Assembly (NCBI GenBank): GCA_035548055.1
Contig: DASZTL010000091.1
Coordinates: 1 to 64,000, forward strand
Direction: 5' to 3'
Length of the DNA: 64,000 bases
From: DASZTV01 sp035548055
GTDB taxonomy: Bacteria > Actinomycetota > Actinomycetes > JAFAQI01
Position numbers and translations under genes: made by a program. Below are positions 22,834 to 30,364 of this stretch, piece after piece. The notes beneath the pieces were generated by a model. That model searched no databases, was not told the origin of the DNA, and saw only the letters and a list, made by a program, of their open reading frames with translations. The number at the start of each line of letters is the position of its first letter. The first letter of the stretch is position 1.

Positions 22834-22931
22834 AGGCAGAGCGTGCCGCACGCGTGCACGACGGGCCACGGGCATCCGGATATACGTCGTTCGGCCCGCA
22901 TCTCGAACGCGTCCGCGGAAGCGCCTTCGAG

Positions 22932-23016
22932 CACGAAGTAGCACATCAAGTACGTCGCGCGAGCCACTTCTGGGCTCGTTGTCCGATTCGAGGCGGGCAA
23001 CATGTGCTACTTCGTG
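22932..23016. repeat. Palindromic element, copy 2 (GAAGTAGCACAT arms)
   Basis: Perfect 15-base arms CACGAAGTAGCACAT (22932-22946) and ATGTGCTACTTCGTG (23002-23016) enclose 55 bases. It begins 28 bases after the stop of the IclR gene (which is read leftwards), so it could serve as its terminator. Arms match copy 1 at 5767-5847; the inner sequence differs. Confidence 0.75.
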
Positions 23017-23043
23017 GAAATCGCAACCGGGAGTAGCGGCTGG

Positions 23044-23754
23044 TCACCCACCGATCGCTTTGGTCAGTTCCTTCGCTGCTGCCACTACGGCGTTGGCGTG
23101 GAGCTTGCCCGGGGTTCTGGTCAACCGGTCGATCGGGCCGGACACCGACACCGCTGCGACGACACTGCCGTGCGCATCGAAAACCGGTGCCGACACCGAG
23201 GCGACACCGGCTTCGCGCTCGGCCACACTTGCCGCCCAACCGCGGCGACGTACGGCGGCGAGACCGGCGGCGGAGAACTTCGCGCGCGCCGCAATCGACG
23301 CGACATCTGTCGCCGACTCCCAGGCGAGGAGTACCTGCGCTGCCGACCCTGCGGTCATCGGCAGATCCGCGCCGACCGGGACCGTGTCGCGCAGGCCGCT
23401 CGAGCGTTCCGCCGCCGCTACGCAGCGACGGAACTCCCCGACCCGCCTGTAAAGCTGCGCGCTCTCGTGTGTGCTCGCCGACAGGCGTTCCAGGACGTCC
23501 TCCGCCGCGCGCAGCAGGGGATCGATTCGACCCGCCGATGCGAGCTCGTACAGATGCGGTCCCAATCCGAACCGACCGTCGCCGTCGCGCTCCACGAGCC
23601 CGTGCACCTCGAGCGCCACCGCGAGCCGGTACGCCGTCGCGCGTGACAACCCGCTGCGCGTCACCAGCTCGGCCAGCGAAGCCGGTCCCGGGCGCAGGCA
23701 GTCGAGCACGACCACCGCCTTGTCAAGGACGCCGACGCTGCTACGCTGTGTCAT
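23044..23754 (-). CDS. ndgR: IclR-family regulator of leuCD (NdgR/LtbR-like)
   Basis: 236 aa with an N-terminal winged helix-turn-helix (SLAELVTRSGLSRATAYRLAVAL, about residues 27-49, here as SLAELVTRSGLS and RATAYRLAVAL) and a C-terminal IclR effector domain (about 75-232). It is divergent from leuC with 59 bases between starts. The same arrangement is conserved in Actinobacteria, where NdgR (Streptomyces) or LtbR (Corynebacterium) controls leuCD and other amino acid genes. I chose the ATG at 23754, since the longer frame has no start signal. The role is inferred from position and family. Confidence 0.88.
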   Translation of the reverse strand: MTQRSSVGVLDKAVVVLDCLRPGPASLAELVTRSGLSRATAYRLAVALEVHGLVERDGDGRFGLGPHLYELASAGRIDPLLRAAEDVLERLSASTHESAQLYRRVGEFRRCVAAAERSSGLRDTVPVGADLPMTAGSAAQVLLAWESATDVASIAARAKFSAAGLAAVRRRGWAASVAEREAGVASVSAPVFDAHGSVVAAVSVSGPIDRLTRTPGKLHANAVVAAAKELTKAIGG

Positions 23755-23813
23755 ATCGCAATACTGACGTACCAAATAGTGAGACGCAAGCGGTAAGAGC
23801 GAAGGAGCAGCCG
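23755..23813. promoter_or_regulatory. Shared control region of the IclR gene and leuCD
   Basis: This short divergent spacer is AT-richer than its surroundings and must hold both promoters and probably the IclR-family operator. CAGTAT on the minus strand, 6 bases before the regulator ATG, is a possible -10. GAAGGAG (about 23801-23807) is the leuC ribosome binding site. I could not define the operator with confidence. Confidence 0.5.
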
Positions 23814-25184
23814 ATGGCCCGCACGCTGGCGGAGAAGGTCTGGGAGCAACACGTCGTACGGCGCACCGAAGGCGAGCCCGACCTCATCTACATCGACCTG
23901 CACCTCATCCACGAGGTCACCAGCCCGCAGGCCTTCGACGGTCTGCGCAACACCGACCGCAAGGTACGGCGACCCGACCTGACCATCGCGACGGAGGACC
24001 ACAACGTCCCGACCACGCCAGGCCCGATCGTCGACCCGGTCAGCCTCGCCCAGGTCGAAGCGCTGCGCCGCAACTGCGAAGAGTTCGGCATCCGGCTGCA
24101 CCCGATGGGCGACGCCGGCCAGGGCATCGTTCACGTGATCGGCCCGCAGCTGGGCCTCACCCAGCCGGGCATGACCGTCGTGTGCGGCGACAGCCACACC
24201 AGCACTCACGGCGCCTTCGGTGCGCTCGCCTTCGGCATCGGCACCAGCGAGGTCGAGCACGTCCTCGCCACCCAGACCTTGCCGCTGCAGCGTCCCAAGA
24301 CGATGGCGATCGAGGTCGACGGCGCGCTGCCCGCGGGCGTCAGCGCCAAGGACCTCGTTCTCGGCATCATCACCCAGATCGGCACCGGCGGCGGCCAGGG
24401 CTACGTCATCGAGTACCGCGGCGAAGCCATCCGCGGGCTGTCGATGGAAGGCCGTATGACGGTCTGCAACATGTCGATCGAGGCCGGCGCCCGCGCCGGC
24501 ATGATCGCGCCGGACGAGACCACCTTCGCCTACCTCAACGACCGTCCCAACGCCCCGAAGGGCGCCGACTGGGACGCGGCCGTTGCCGCTTGGCGCGAGC
24601 TCGCCACCGACGACGGCGCGACGTTCGACAAGGTCGTGAAGGTCGACGCCACCAAGCTCTCCCCGTGGGTCACCTGGGGCACGAACCCCGGTCAGGGCGC
24701 CGCGTTGACCGACTCCGTGCCGCAGCCCCGAGACGCCGCGGACGAGCGCGCGCTGGAGTACATGGGGCTGACCGCCGGCACCCCGCTCAGTGAGGTCAAA
24801 GTCGACACCGTGTTCGTCGGCTCGTGCACCAACGGCCGACTCGAGGACCTCCGCGCGGTCGCGGAGGTGCTGAAGGGCCGAAAGGTCGCCGACGGCGTAC
24901 GCATGTTGATCGTGCCCGGGTCGGTGAAGGTCAAGGAGGCCGCCGAGGCGGAGGGCCTGAACGACATCTTCGAGGCGTCCGGCGCCCAATGGCGTGAGGC
25001 CGGATGCTCGATGTGTCTCGCGATGAACCCCGACAAGCTCGCACCGGGGGAGCGAAGCGCATCGACTTCGAACCGCAACTTCGAAGGTCGCCAAGGGCCG
25101 GGCGGTCGCACCCATCTGGTGTCGCCCGCAGTCGCTGCCGCGACGGCCGTCACCGGCAAGCTGACCGCTCCGGCAAGTCTGTAG
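23814..25184 (+). CDS. leuC: 3-isopropylmalate dehydratase, large subunit
   Basis: LeuC with LeuD isomerises 2- to 3-isopropylmalate using a [4Fe-4S] cluster. Cluster Cys residues are in VGSCTNGR (about residue 340) and GCSMC (about 400-404). The motifs VCGDSHTSTHGAFGALAFGIG and NMSIEAGARAGMIAPDE are typical of the aconitase superfamily. Its 456 aa fits the short LeuC form. GAAGGAG sits 6-7 bases before the ATG. An open frame running in from 23187 overlaps the regulator on the other strand and is not coding. Confidence 0.96.
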   Translation: MARTLAEKVWEQHVVRRTEGEPDLIYIDLHLIHEVTSPQAFDGLRNTDRKVRRPDLTIATEDHNVPTTPGPIVDPVSLAQVEALRRNCEEFGIRLHPMGDAGQGIVHVIGPQLGLTQPGMTVVCGDSHTSTHGAFGALAFGIGTSEVEHVLATQTLPLQRPKTMAIEVDGALPAGVSAKDLVLGIITQIGTGGGQGYVIEYRGEAIRGLSMEGRMTVCNMSIEAGARAGMIAPDETTFAYLNDRPNAPKGADWDAAVAAWRELATDDGATFDKVVKVDATKLSPWVTWGTNPGQGAALTDSVPQPRDAADERALEYMGLTAGTPLSEVKVDTVFVGSCTNGRLEDLRAVAEVLKGRKVADGVRMLIVPGSVKVKEAAEAEGLNDIFEASGAQWREAGCSMCLAMNPDKLAPGERSASTSNRNFEGRQGPGGRTHLVSPAVAAATAVTGKLTAPASL

Positions 25185-25198
25185 AAGGGATCGCAGCC

Positions 25199-25786
25199 AT
25201 GGAGAAGTTCACGGTTCACACCGGCCGCGCGGTCCCGTTGCGTCGCAGCAACGTCGACACCGACCAGATCATCCCGGCCGAGTACCTCAAGCGGGTCACT
25301 CGAAGCGGATTCGAGGACGGCTTGTTCGGCGCGTGGCGCAAGGACCCGTCGTTCGTCCTCAACGACAGCCGGTACGACAGCGCGACGATTCTCGTCGCGG
25401 GCCCCGACTTCGGCACCGGCTCGTCGCGAGAGCACGCGGTGTGGGCGCTGCAGGACTACGGGTTCCGCGTTGTCATCTCGCCGCGGTTCGCCGACATCTT
25501 CCGGGGGAACGCGCTCAAGGGCGGCCTCTTGCCGGTGCAGCTCGACGAGAGCGACGTCGCGAAGCTGCAGGACATCGCCGAGACGAATCCGGCTGCCGAG
25601 ATCACCGTCGACCTGGACGGTCGCGAGGTGCGCGCGCCGGGCCTCACGGTGAGATTCGACATCGACGACTACACGCGCTGGCGGCTGATGGAGGGTCTCG
25701 ACGACATCGGCCTTACGTTGCGCCATACGGATGACATCTCGGCGTTCGAGGCGGCTCGCCCGGCCTATCTGCCCGTCACCCAGTAG
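25199..25786 (+). CDS. leuD: 3-isopropylmalate dehydratase, small subunit
   Basis: The swivelling domain subunit that completes the LeuCD enzyme. Signature segments are NVDTDQIIPAEYLKRV (about residues 18-33), GPDFGTGSSREHAVWAL (about 68-84), and ISPRFADIFRGNALKGGLLPV (about 92-112, given as ISPRFADIF and RGNALKGGLLPV). 195 aa is normal. It begins 14 bases after leuC in the same operon, with GAAGGGA upstream of its ATG. Confidence 0.96.
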   Translation: MEKFTVHTGRAVPLRRSNVDTDQIIPAEYLKRVTRSGFEDGLFGAWRKDPSFVLNDSRYDSATILVAGPDFGTGSSREHAVWALQDYGFRVVISPRFADIFRGNALKGGLLPVQLDESDVAKLQDIAETNPAAEITVDLDGREVRAPGLTVRFDIDDYTRWRLMEGLDDIGLTLRHTDDISAFEAARPAYLPVTQ

Positions 25787-25827
25787 AAAAATTGCTGGCG
25801 ACACAACAAAAAAGTGCGCCGGAATCG

Positions 25828-25856
25828 TTGTGCCGGAGTCGAATACGTCCTAGCGT
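25828..25856 (+). promoter_or_regulatory. Promoter of the HU gene
   Basis: TTGTGC (25828-25833) and TAGCGT (25851-25856) are 17 bases apart. The mRNA would have a leader of about 43 bases with a strong GGAGGG ribosome binding site, unlike the leaderless genes. A CACAAC/GTTGTG inverted repeat just upstream, over the -35 box, may end leuCD or bind a protein. Confidence 0.5.
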
Positions 25857-25905
25857 CCCCGCGTGAGTCGAGGGCGGTCCTCGACGTGAATTGCGGAGGG
25901 TGCAA

Positions 25906-26394
25906 GTGAACAGGGCCGAACTGATCGACTCGATTCGCGACCGGCTGGGCGCGTCCAAGGCAGACGCCGAGAACGCGGTCGACGCCGTGCTCGACACCAT
26001 TCAGCGTGCTGTCGCGGCCGGTGAGCGCGTCGCGATCACCGGCTTCGGTGTCTTCGAGCGGGTCGACCGCGCGGCTCGGACCGGGCGCAACCCGCGCACC
26101 GGCCAGACCGTCAAGGTGAAGGCGACGTCGGTGCCGAAGTTCCGTCCCGGCACGCAGTTCAAGGGTGTCGTCAGCGGGTCGATCAAGCTGGCGAAGGTGA
26201 CCGACGCCGCGACGAAGGCCGCCGCCAAGTCGACCGCCTCCACGGCTCGTAGCGCGGGCAAGACCGCCGCCGCGGGCCCGCGCAAGGCGGCAGCCGCGGC
26301 CAAGACGGCGGCGAAGAAGGCAGCCAAGGCGCCGGCCAAGAAGGCGCCGGCAAAGAAGAGCACCGCGAAGAAGGCTCCTGCAAAGAAGCGCTAA
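25906..26394 (+). CDS. hup: HU-family DNA-binding protein with Lys/Ala-rich tail
   Basis: 162 aa. Residues 1-90 are a full HU fold (NRAELIDSIRDRLGASKADAENAVDAV and GRNPRTGQTVKVKATSVPKFRPG, each partly quoted: AELIDSIRDRLGASKADAE and RNPRTGQTVKVKATSVPKF). Residues about 105-162 are a basic low-complexity tail of AAKK, PAKK and STAKK units, as in the histone-like HupB/HupS of mycobacteria and streptomycetes. It bends and compacts DNA in the nucleoid. The GTG at 25906 follows GGAGGG by 5 bases. Position after leuCD is conserved in Actinobacteria. Confidence 0.93.
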   Translation: MNRAELIDSIRDRLGASKADAENAVDAVLDTIQRAVAAGERVAITGFGVFERVDRAARTGRNPRTGQTVKVKATSVPKFRPGTQFKGVVSGSIKLAKVTDAATKAAAKSTASTARSAGKTAAAGPRKAAAAAKTAAKKAAKAPAKKAPAKKSTAKKAPAKKR

Positions 26395-26407
26395 CGACGC
26401 AGCGTCA

Positions 26408-26626
26408 TCAGCGCTTGCTCTGCGCCGGGTCGGGGAAGGTCGCGATCGTCAGCGACCTGACCCGCCCGGCGTCGTCAATTTCCAGCCGTACCCGCTGACC
26501 GAGCCGCAGCAGCCGAAGACCAGACGTTGCGAATGCCGCGGCGTCGAATGCCAACACACTGCCGTCATCAAGCAACAGGTCGCCGCTCCTGGCGACCTCG
26601 TCGAAGTTGCGAACCGTGCCCTGCAT
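26408..26626 (-). CDS. small OB-fold-like protein, function unknown
   Basis: 72 aa. The pattern VRNFDEVARSGDLLLDDG followed by alternating hydrophobic strands (LRLLRLGQRVRLEIDD) resembles a short cold-shock/OB-like beta barrel, though the RNA-binding aromatic motifs of CspA are absent. Its ATG begins 1 base after the cofC stop, so the two genes form an operon. A small gene in this place is common beside cofC in Actinobacteria; its role is not known to me. Confidence 0.7.
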   Translation of the reverse strand: MQGTVRNFDEVARSGDLLLDDGSVLAFDAAAFATSGLRLLRLGQRVRLEIDDAGRVRSLTIATFPDPAQSKR

Positions 26627-26627
26627 C

Positions 26628-27281
26628 TCACAGGCCTTCTGCGACGGGCAGCTCGGCGAGTGCGCGTTTCGTCGCCTCGCCCACCCCGAGGTCCACTGCG
26701 CCGCTCAGCCCGTCGACGGTGTCGACGTCACGACGCACCGACTCGGGCGCGAGCTCGGTGAGATCAGCCGCTCCCGCAGCGAGATGCGCGGCGAACGACT
26801 CCACCCCGAAGCGCGGGGCGAACCGTGCCGCCGACTTGGCACACAGCAGCGTCGTCCCGCTGCCGGAGAGATCCGCGACCGCCGCCAGGTCGTGCTCCAT
26901 CGCCCGGCTCAGGACCAGGCCGAGGTCGTCCGAGCGAAGCGACGGGAGGTCCGAGGCCAAGGCGCCGACCCTGGTCATCGGCGCCGACTCGCTTGCCGCG
27001 ACGGCGACACCATGCACCAGTGCGGCGTTCAGGCCGGCGTCCGGTTCGTCCGCCACCACGCGCAAGCCGAGCGGCGCCAGGGCTGCGCGTGCCCGCGCGT
27101 CGTCCGTGACCACGACGACTGCCGACACCAGTGCACATCCCAGTGCGGCGGCGACAGTGTCGACCGCCATCGCGATCGCGAGTGAGGCGCGGGACGCCGC
27201 GTCGAGACCGAGTCTTGTCTTGGCGTTCTCCACGCGCTTGACCGGTACGACGAGCGACCACCGGTCGGCGGGCTGGGTCAT
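26628..27281 (-). CDS. cofC: 2-phospho-L-lactate (or phosphoenolpyruvate) guanylyltransferase
   Basis: CofC/FbiD transfers GMP to phospholactate or phosphoenolpyruvate in F420 synthesis. 217 aa, a compact nucleotidyltransferase. The N-terminus WSLVVPVKRVENAKTRLG contains the KxxxxAKTRL signature (about residues 12-22). ALASDLPSLRSDDLG (about 103-117) holds the metal-binding Asp, and VDTVDGLSGAVDLGVGEAT is near the end. The ATG at 27281 has GAGGAT 7 bases upstream; ATG 27290 is an alternative. F420 use fits the oxidoreductase at 8359-9384. Confidence 0.88.
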   Translation of the reverse strand: MTQPADRWSLVVPVKRVENAKTRLGLDAASRASLAIAMAVDTVAAALGCALVSAVVVVTDDARARAALAPLGLRVVADEPDAGLNAALVHGVAVAASESAPMTRVGALASDLPSLRSDDLGLVLSRAMEHDLAAVADLSGSGTTLLCAKSAARFAPRFGVESFAAHLAAGAADLTELAPESVRRDVDTVDGLSGAVDLGVGEATKRALAELPVAEGL

Positions 27282-27300
27282 GTCTGGCATCCTCGCAGGG

Positions 27301-28008
27301 GTGCGATACGGGCGGCTCGGCTTTTGGTACCGCCTCGTGGTGGTCGTGGTCAGTCCGCTGCTGCGGATCTCCACCATTCGTGACTGGCGAGGCCAGGACC
27401 GCATCCCCAAGTCCGGTGGTGTGATCCTCGCCGCCAACCATCTCAGCTACGTCGATCCGCTGACGCTCGGCCTGTACGTTCTGGAGTCCGGCCGGGTCCC
27501 GTACTACCTGGCCAAGTCCTCCTTGTTCGAGATTCCGTTCCTCAAGCGAGTGTTCATCGGCGCGAACCAGATTCCCGTCTACCGAGGCACCGTCGACGCA
27601 GCCAACGCTCTCACCGCGGCGATCGACGCGGTGAAGGAGGGCAAGTCGGTGCTGATCTATCCCGAGGGCAGCGCGACCCGGGATCCCGACTGCTGGCCCA
27701 TGAAGGCTCGCACCGGCGTCGCGCGACTCGCGCTCGAGACCGGGGCGCCCGTCGTACCGCTTGCGCAGTGGGGACCGCAACGCTTGTGGAAGTACAAGGC
27801 AAAGCTGCCGCGCCCCTTCCCGCGTAAGCGGATCCAGGTCGTCACCGGCGAGCCGATCGACTTGTCGAGGTACGCCGGCCGGCCGATCGATGCCGAGCTT
27901 CTGCATGAGGTCACCGAGGTCGTGATGGCGCGGATCACCGACCTGCTCGTCGAGCTGCGGGGTGGGACCCCGCCGGCGGTCACGTTCGATCCGAAGGCGG
28001 CTGCATGA
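27301..28008 (+). CDS. plsC: 1-acyl-sn-glycerol-3-phosphate acyltransferase family protein
   Basis: 235 aa lysophosphatidate acyltransferase-type enzyme acting at the membrane to make phosphatidate. Acyltransferase motif I is NHLSYVDP (HX4D, about residues 47-54), motif II FIGANQIPVYRG, motif III YPEGSATRD (about 121-129) and motif IV near APVVPLAQWGP. The N-terminal VVVVVSPLL stretch anchors it. GTG start at 27301, divergent from cofC. The long frame that runs in from 26527 is not coding there. It overlaps gpsA by 4 bases, a logical phospholipid pair. Confidence 0.9.
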   Translation: MRYGRLGFWYRLVVVVVSPLLRISTIRDWRGQDRIPKSGGVILAANHLSYVDPLTLGLYVLESGRVPYYLAKSSLFEIPFLKRVFIGANQIPVYRGTVDAANALTAAIDAVKEGKSVLIYPEGSATRDPDCWPMKARTGVARLALETGAPVVPLAQWGPQRLWKYKAKLPRPFPRKRIQVVTGEPIDLSRYAGRPIDAELLHEVTEVVMARITDLLVELRGGTPPAVTFDPKAAA

Positions 28009-29015
28009 CACGGGCTGCGGTGATCGGGGCGGGATCGTGGGGGACGGCGTTCGCACAGGTGCTCACCGACTCCGGCACGGACACCGTCGTGTGCGCCCGG
28101 CGCGACGCGCTCGCCGACGCGATCAACAACTCCCACCAGAACCCGGACTACCTCCCGGGCATCCACCTCAACTCCAAGTTGCGCGCGACCGCGGACCCGA
28201 GAGTCGCACTCGATGGCGCGGACATCGTCGTCCTCGCGGTTCCCTCGCAGACGTTGCGGGCCAACCTCGTCGAGCTCGTCGACCTGCTGCCCCGTGACGC
28301 CACGCTCGTGAGCCTGATGAAGGGCATCGAACTCGGCACCGACAAGCGAATGACCGAGGTGATCCGGGAGGTCGTCGGAGTCCCGCAGGAGCGTGTCGCT
28401 GCCATCTCCGGGCCGAACCTCGCCAAGGAGATCGCCAGTCGTGAGCCGGCAGCGGCCGTCGTCGCCTGCACCGATCTCGACATCGCTCGTCAGGTGCAGG
28501 CTGCGTGCAACTCCGGCTACTTCCGCCCGTACCGCAACCACGACGTGATCGGCGTCGAGTTCGGTGGTGCGGTGAAGAACGTCATCGCGCTTGCCGTCGG
28601 GATGGCCGCCGGCCTCGGGTTCGGTGACAACGCGCGCGCGTCGCTGATCACCCGGGGTCTGGCCGAGACCGCCCGGATCGGTGTCGCGATGGGTGCCGAG
28701 CCGCTGACGTTCGCCGGCCTCGCCGGGATGGGGGACCTGGTGGCGACCTGCTCGTCGCCGTTGTCCCGCAACCGGACCTTCGGCGAGGACCTCGGCCGCG
28801 GCCTGTCGGTCGAGCAGGTGATCGCAAAGACCAAGCAGACCGCCGAAGGCGTGAAGTCCTGCAAGTCGATCCTCGACCTCGCCCGCAACCACGGTGTGGC
28901 GGCGCCGATCACCGAGCACGTCGTCAAGGTCGTCGACCAAGGCATCACGGTTCCTGACATGCTGGCGTCGTTGCTCGCAAGCGCTCCGAAACACGAGCAG
29001 GACGCTGATGTCTGA
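28005..29015 (+). CDS. gpsA: glycerol-3-phosphate dehydrogenase [NAD(P)+]
   Basis: GpsA reduces dihydroxyacetone phosphate to sn-glycerol-3-phosphate, the backbone for phospholipids. Rossmann motif AVIGAGSWGTAFAQVL (about residues 4-19), the KGIELGTDKRM substrate segment, catalytic Lys in GAVKNVIALAVGMAAGLGFGDN (about 190-211, quoted in part as GAVKNVIALAVGMAAG), and a C-terminal helical domain. 336 aa is normal. The ATGA overlap with plsC indicates coupling. The downstream PLP lyase follows by 8 bases. Confidence 0.96.
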   Translation: MTRAAVIGAGSWGTAFAQVLTDSGTDTVVCARRDALADAINNSHQNPDYLPGIHLNSKLRATADPRVALDGADIVVLAVPSQTLRANLVELVDLLPRDATLVSLMKGIELGTDKRMTEVIREVVGVPQERVAAISGPNLAKEIASREPAAAVVACTDLDIARQVQAACNSGYFRPYRNHDVIGVEFGGAVKNVIALAVGMAAGLGFGDNARASLITRGLAETARIGVAMGAEPLTFAGLAGMGDLVATCSSPLSRNRTFGEDLGRGLSVEQVIAKTKQTAEGVKSCKSILDLARNHGVAAPITEHVVKVVDQGITVPDMLASLLASAPKHEQDADV

Positions 29016-29023
29016 CCACGACG

Positions 29024-30268
29024 ATGTCTGATCTGCCCTCGAACCTCCCGGTGGTGGAGCCGGGCGACTCCGACGCCGGCGAGGGGACCCGCGCGGTCCA
29101 CACTCCGCGACCGGACTTCAGCGGTGTCCGCGCGCTCGGCCTGCCGACGTACCGCACGAGCACCTACGCGTTCGACACCTCGCAGCAGTACGCCGATGTG
29201 CTCGGCGACCGCGCGGCGGGCTACACCTACAGCCGCATCGACAACCCGACGGTCGACGCCTTCGCGCTGGGTTTCGCTGCGCTGGAAGCGTACGGTTCCG
29301 ACCGTCCGGTTGCCGCGCAGGCGTTCGCCTCGGGCATGGCTGCGATCTCCACCGTCGTTCTGGCCTTGTGCCGCGCCGGTGCGCACGTCATCGCGCCGGC
29401 TGCCGTCTATGGCGGCACGTACGGCGTGCTCGACCACGTGCTGCGTCGCTTCGGCGTCGACGTGTCCTTCGTCGACGTCACCGATGCCGACGCGGTCCGG
29501 ACCGCAATGCGCGAGGAGACCGCACTGGTCTGGGCGGAGACGATCGCGAACCCGACGACCGCTGTTGCCGACATCGAAGGGCTTGCCGGCATCTGCCACG
29601 ACGCAGGCATCCCGCTGTGCATCGACAGCACGTTCGCCCCGCCGCCGGTCTGCCGGCCGTTGCAGTGGGGTGCAGACCTCGTGGCGCACTCGGCGACGAA
29701 GTACATCGGTGGTCACTCCGACGTCACCGGAGGAGTCGTCGTCGGGGACGTCGATCTGCTAGCCGCCGTGCGCAAGACGCGCATCGACCTCGGGGGCAGC
29801 CTCGCACCCGACGAGGCCTTCCTGCTGCACCGCGGCCTGGCGACGCTCCCGCTGCGGGTCGCTCGGCACTGCGCGACCGCCGCCCGGGTCGCCGAGGCGA
29901 TGTGCGATCACCCTGCCGTCGAACGGGTCGACTACCCGGGGCTTGCGGCACACCCGCAGCACGCGCTCGCCGGAAAGCTGTTCGAGGCCGGGCCGGAAGG
30001 CACCCGGTACGGCGCCGTGGTCACGATCACGCCGCGCGGCGGCCGTGAGGCAGGCTTCCGGCTGGCCGACCGGCTCAAAGTCGGCCAGGTCGCCACCAGC
30101 CTCGGTGGCACGCACACGATCGTGAGCCACGTCGCGTCGACGACGCACCGCCAGCTCGACGACGCGGCGCTCGCCGCCGCGGGCATCGCGCCCGCCGCGG
30201 TGCGCTTCTCGATCGGCCTCGAGGATCCCGAGGACCTCATCCAGGATCTCCAACAGGCCCTGGCCTGA
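29024..30268 (+). CDS. Cys/Met-metabolism PLP enzyme (cystathionine gamma-lyase/synthase or methionine gamma-lyase like)
   Basis: 414 aa, fold-type I PLP enzyme. It has the YSRIDNPTVDAF (about residues 69-80) active-site segment and the PLP lysine in HSATKYIGGHSDVTGG (about 221-236). TRAVHTPRPDF at the N-terminus and TSLGGTHTIVSHVASTTHR near the C-terminus are family hallmarks. The reaction (gamma-lyase, gamma-synthase or sulfhydrylase) cannot be fixed by eye. It follows gpsA closely and ends in a strong hairpin that includes its stop codon. Confidence 0.85.
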   Translation: MSDLPSNLPVVEPGDSDAGEGTRAVHTPRPDFSGVRALGLPTYRTSTYAFDTSQQYADVLGDRAAGYTYSRIDNPTVDAFALGFAALEAYGSDRPVAAQAFASGMAAISTVVLALCRAGAHVIAPAAVYGGTYGVLDHVLRRFGVDVSFVDVTDADAVRTAMREETALVWAETIANPTTAVADIEGLAGICHDAGIPLCIDSTFAPPPVCRPLQWGADLVAHSATKYIGGHSDVTGGVVVGDVDLLAAVRKTRIDLGGSLAPDEAFLLHRGLATLPLRVARHCATAARVAEAMCDHPAVERVDYPGLAAHPQHALAGKLFEAGPEGTRYGAVVTITPRGGREAGFRLADRLKVGQVATSLGGTHTIVSHVASTTHRQLDDAALAAAGIAPAAVRFSIGLEDPEDLIQDLQQALA

Positions 30269-30291
30269 GCCGGGGTTGGGGCCCCGGCTCA
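30266..30291 (+). terminator. Hairpin terminator containing the stop codon
   Basis: TGAGCCGGGG (30266-30275, starting with the TGA stop) pairs perfectly with CCCCGGCTCA (30282-30291) over a 6-base loop. No U-run follows. A second hairpin CTGCGC/GCGCAG (30295-30309) comes next. The 26 bases recur in exact reverse complement at 55419-55444. Confidence 0.7.
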
Positions 30292-30352
30292 TATCTGCGC
30301 GAAGCGCAGGCTGAACACTGCGTCGGAACCGGACATCCGGCACTTCCGGCAC

Positions 30353-30358
30353 TACAGT
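30353..30358 (+). promoter_or_regulatory. -10 box of the NlpC/P60 gene (leaderless)
   Basis: TACAGT ends 6 bases before the ATG at 30365. Confidence 0.55.
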
Positions 30359-30364
30359 CACCCC

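Noticed and set aside
20663..23030. Attachment sites of an integrated element at the tRNA pair
   Set aside because: No second copy of the tRNA-Glu 3' end and no integrase was found in the window.
22000..23300. Insertion sequence or transposon to explain the duplicated segments
   Set aside because: No transposase frame or terminal repeats of IS type flank the region; only the palindromes are present.
23187..23813. Upstream extension of the leuC frame and long plus-strand frames opposite the IclR gene
   Set aside because: The Pro/Arg-rich translation has no family resemblance and overlaps the well-supported regulator gene. leuC has a clear ATG with a ribosome binding site at 23814.
26527..27300. 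N-terminal extension of plsC over cofC
   Set aside because: The acyltransferase fold begins at GTG 27301, and cofC on the other strand shows proper family motifs.
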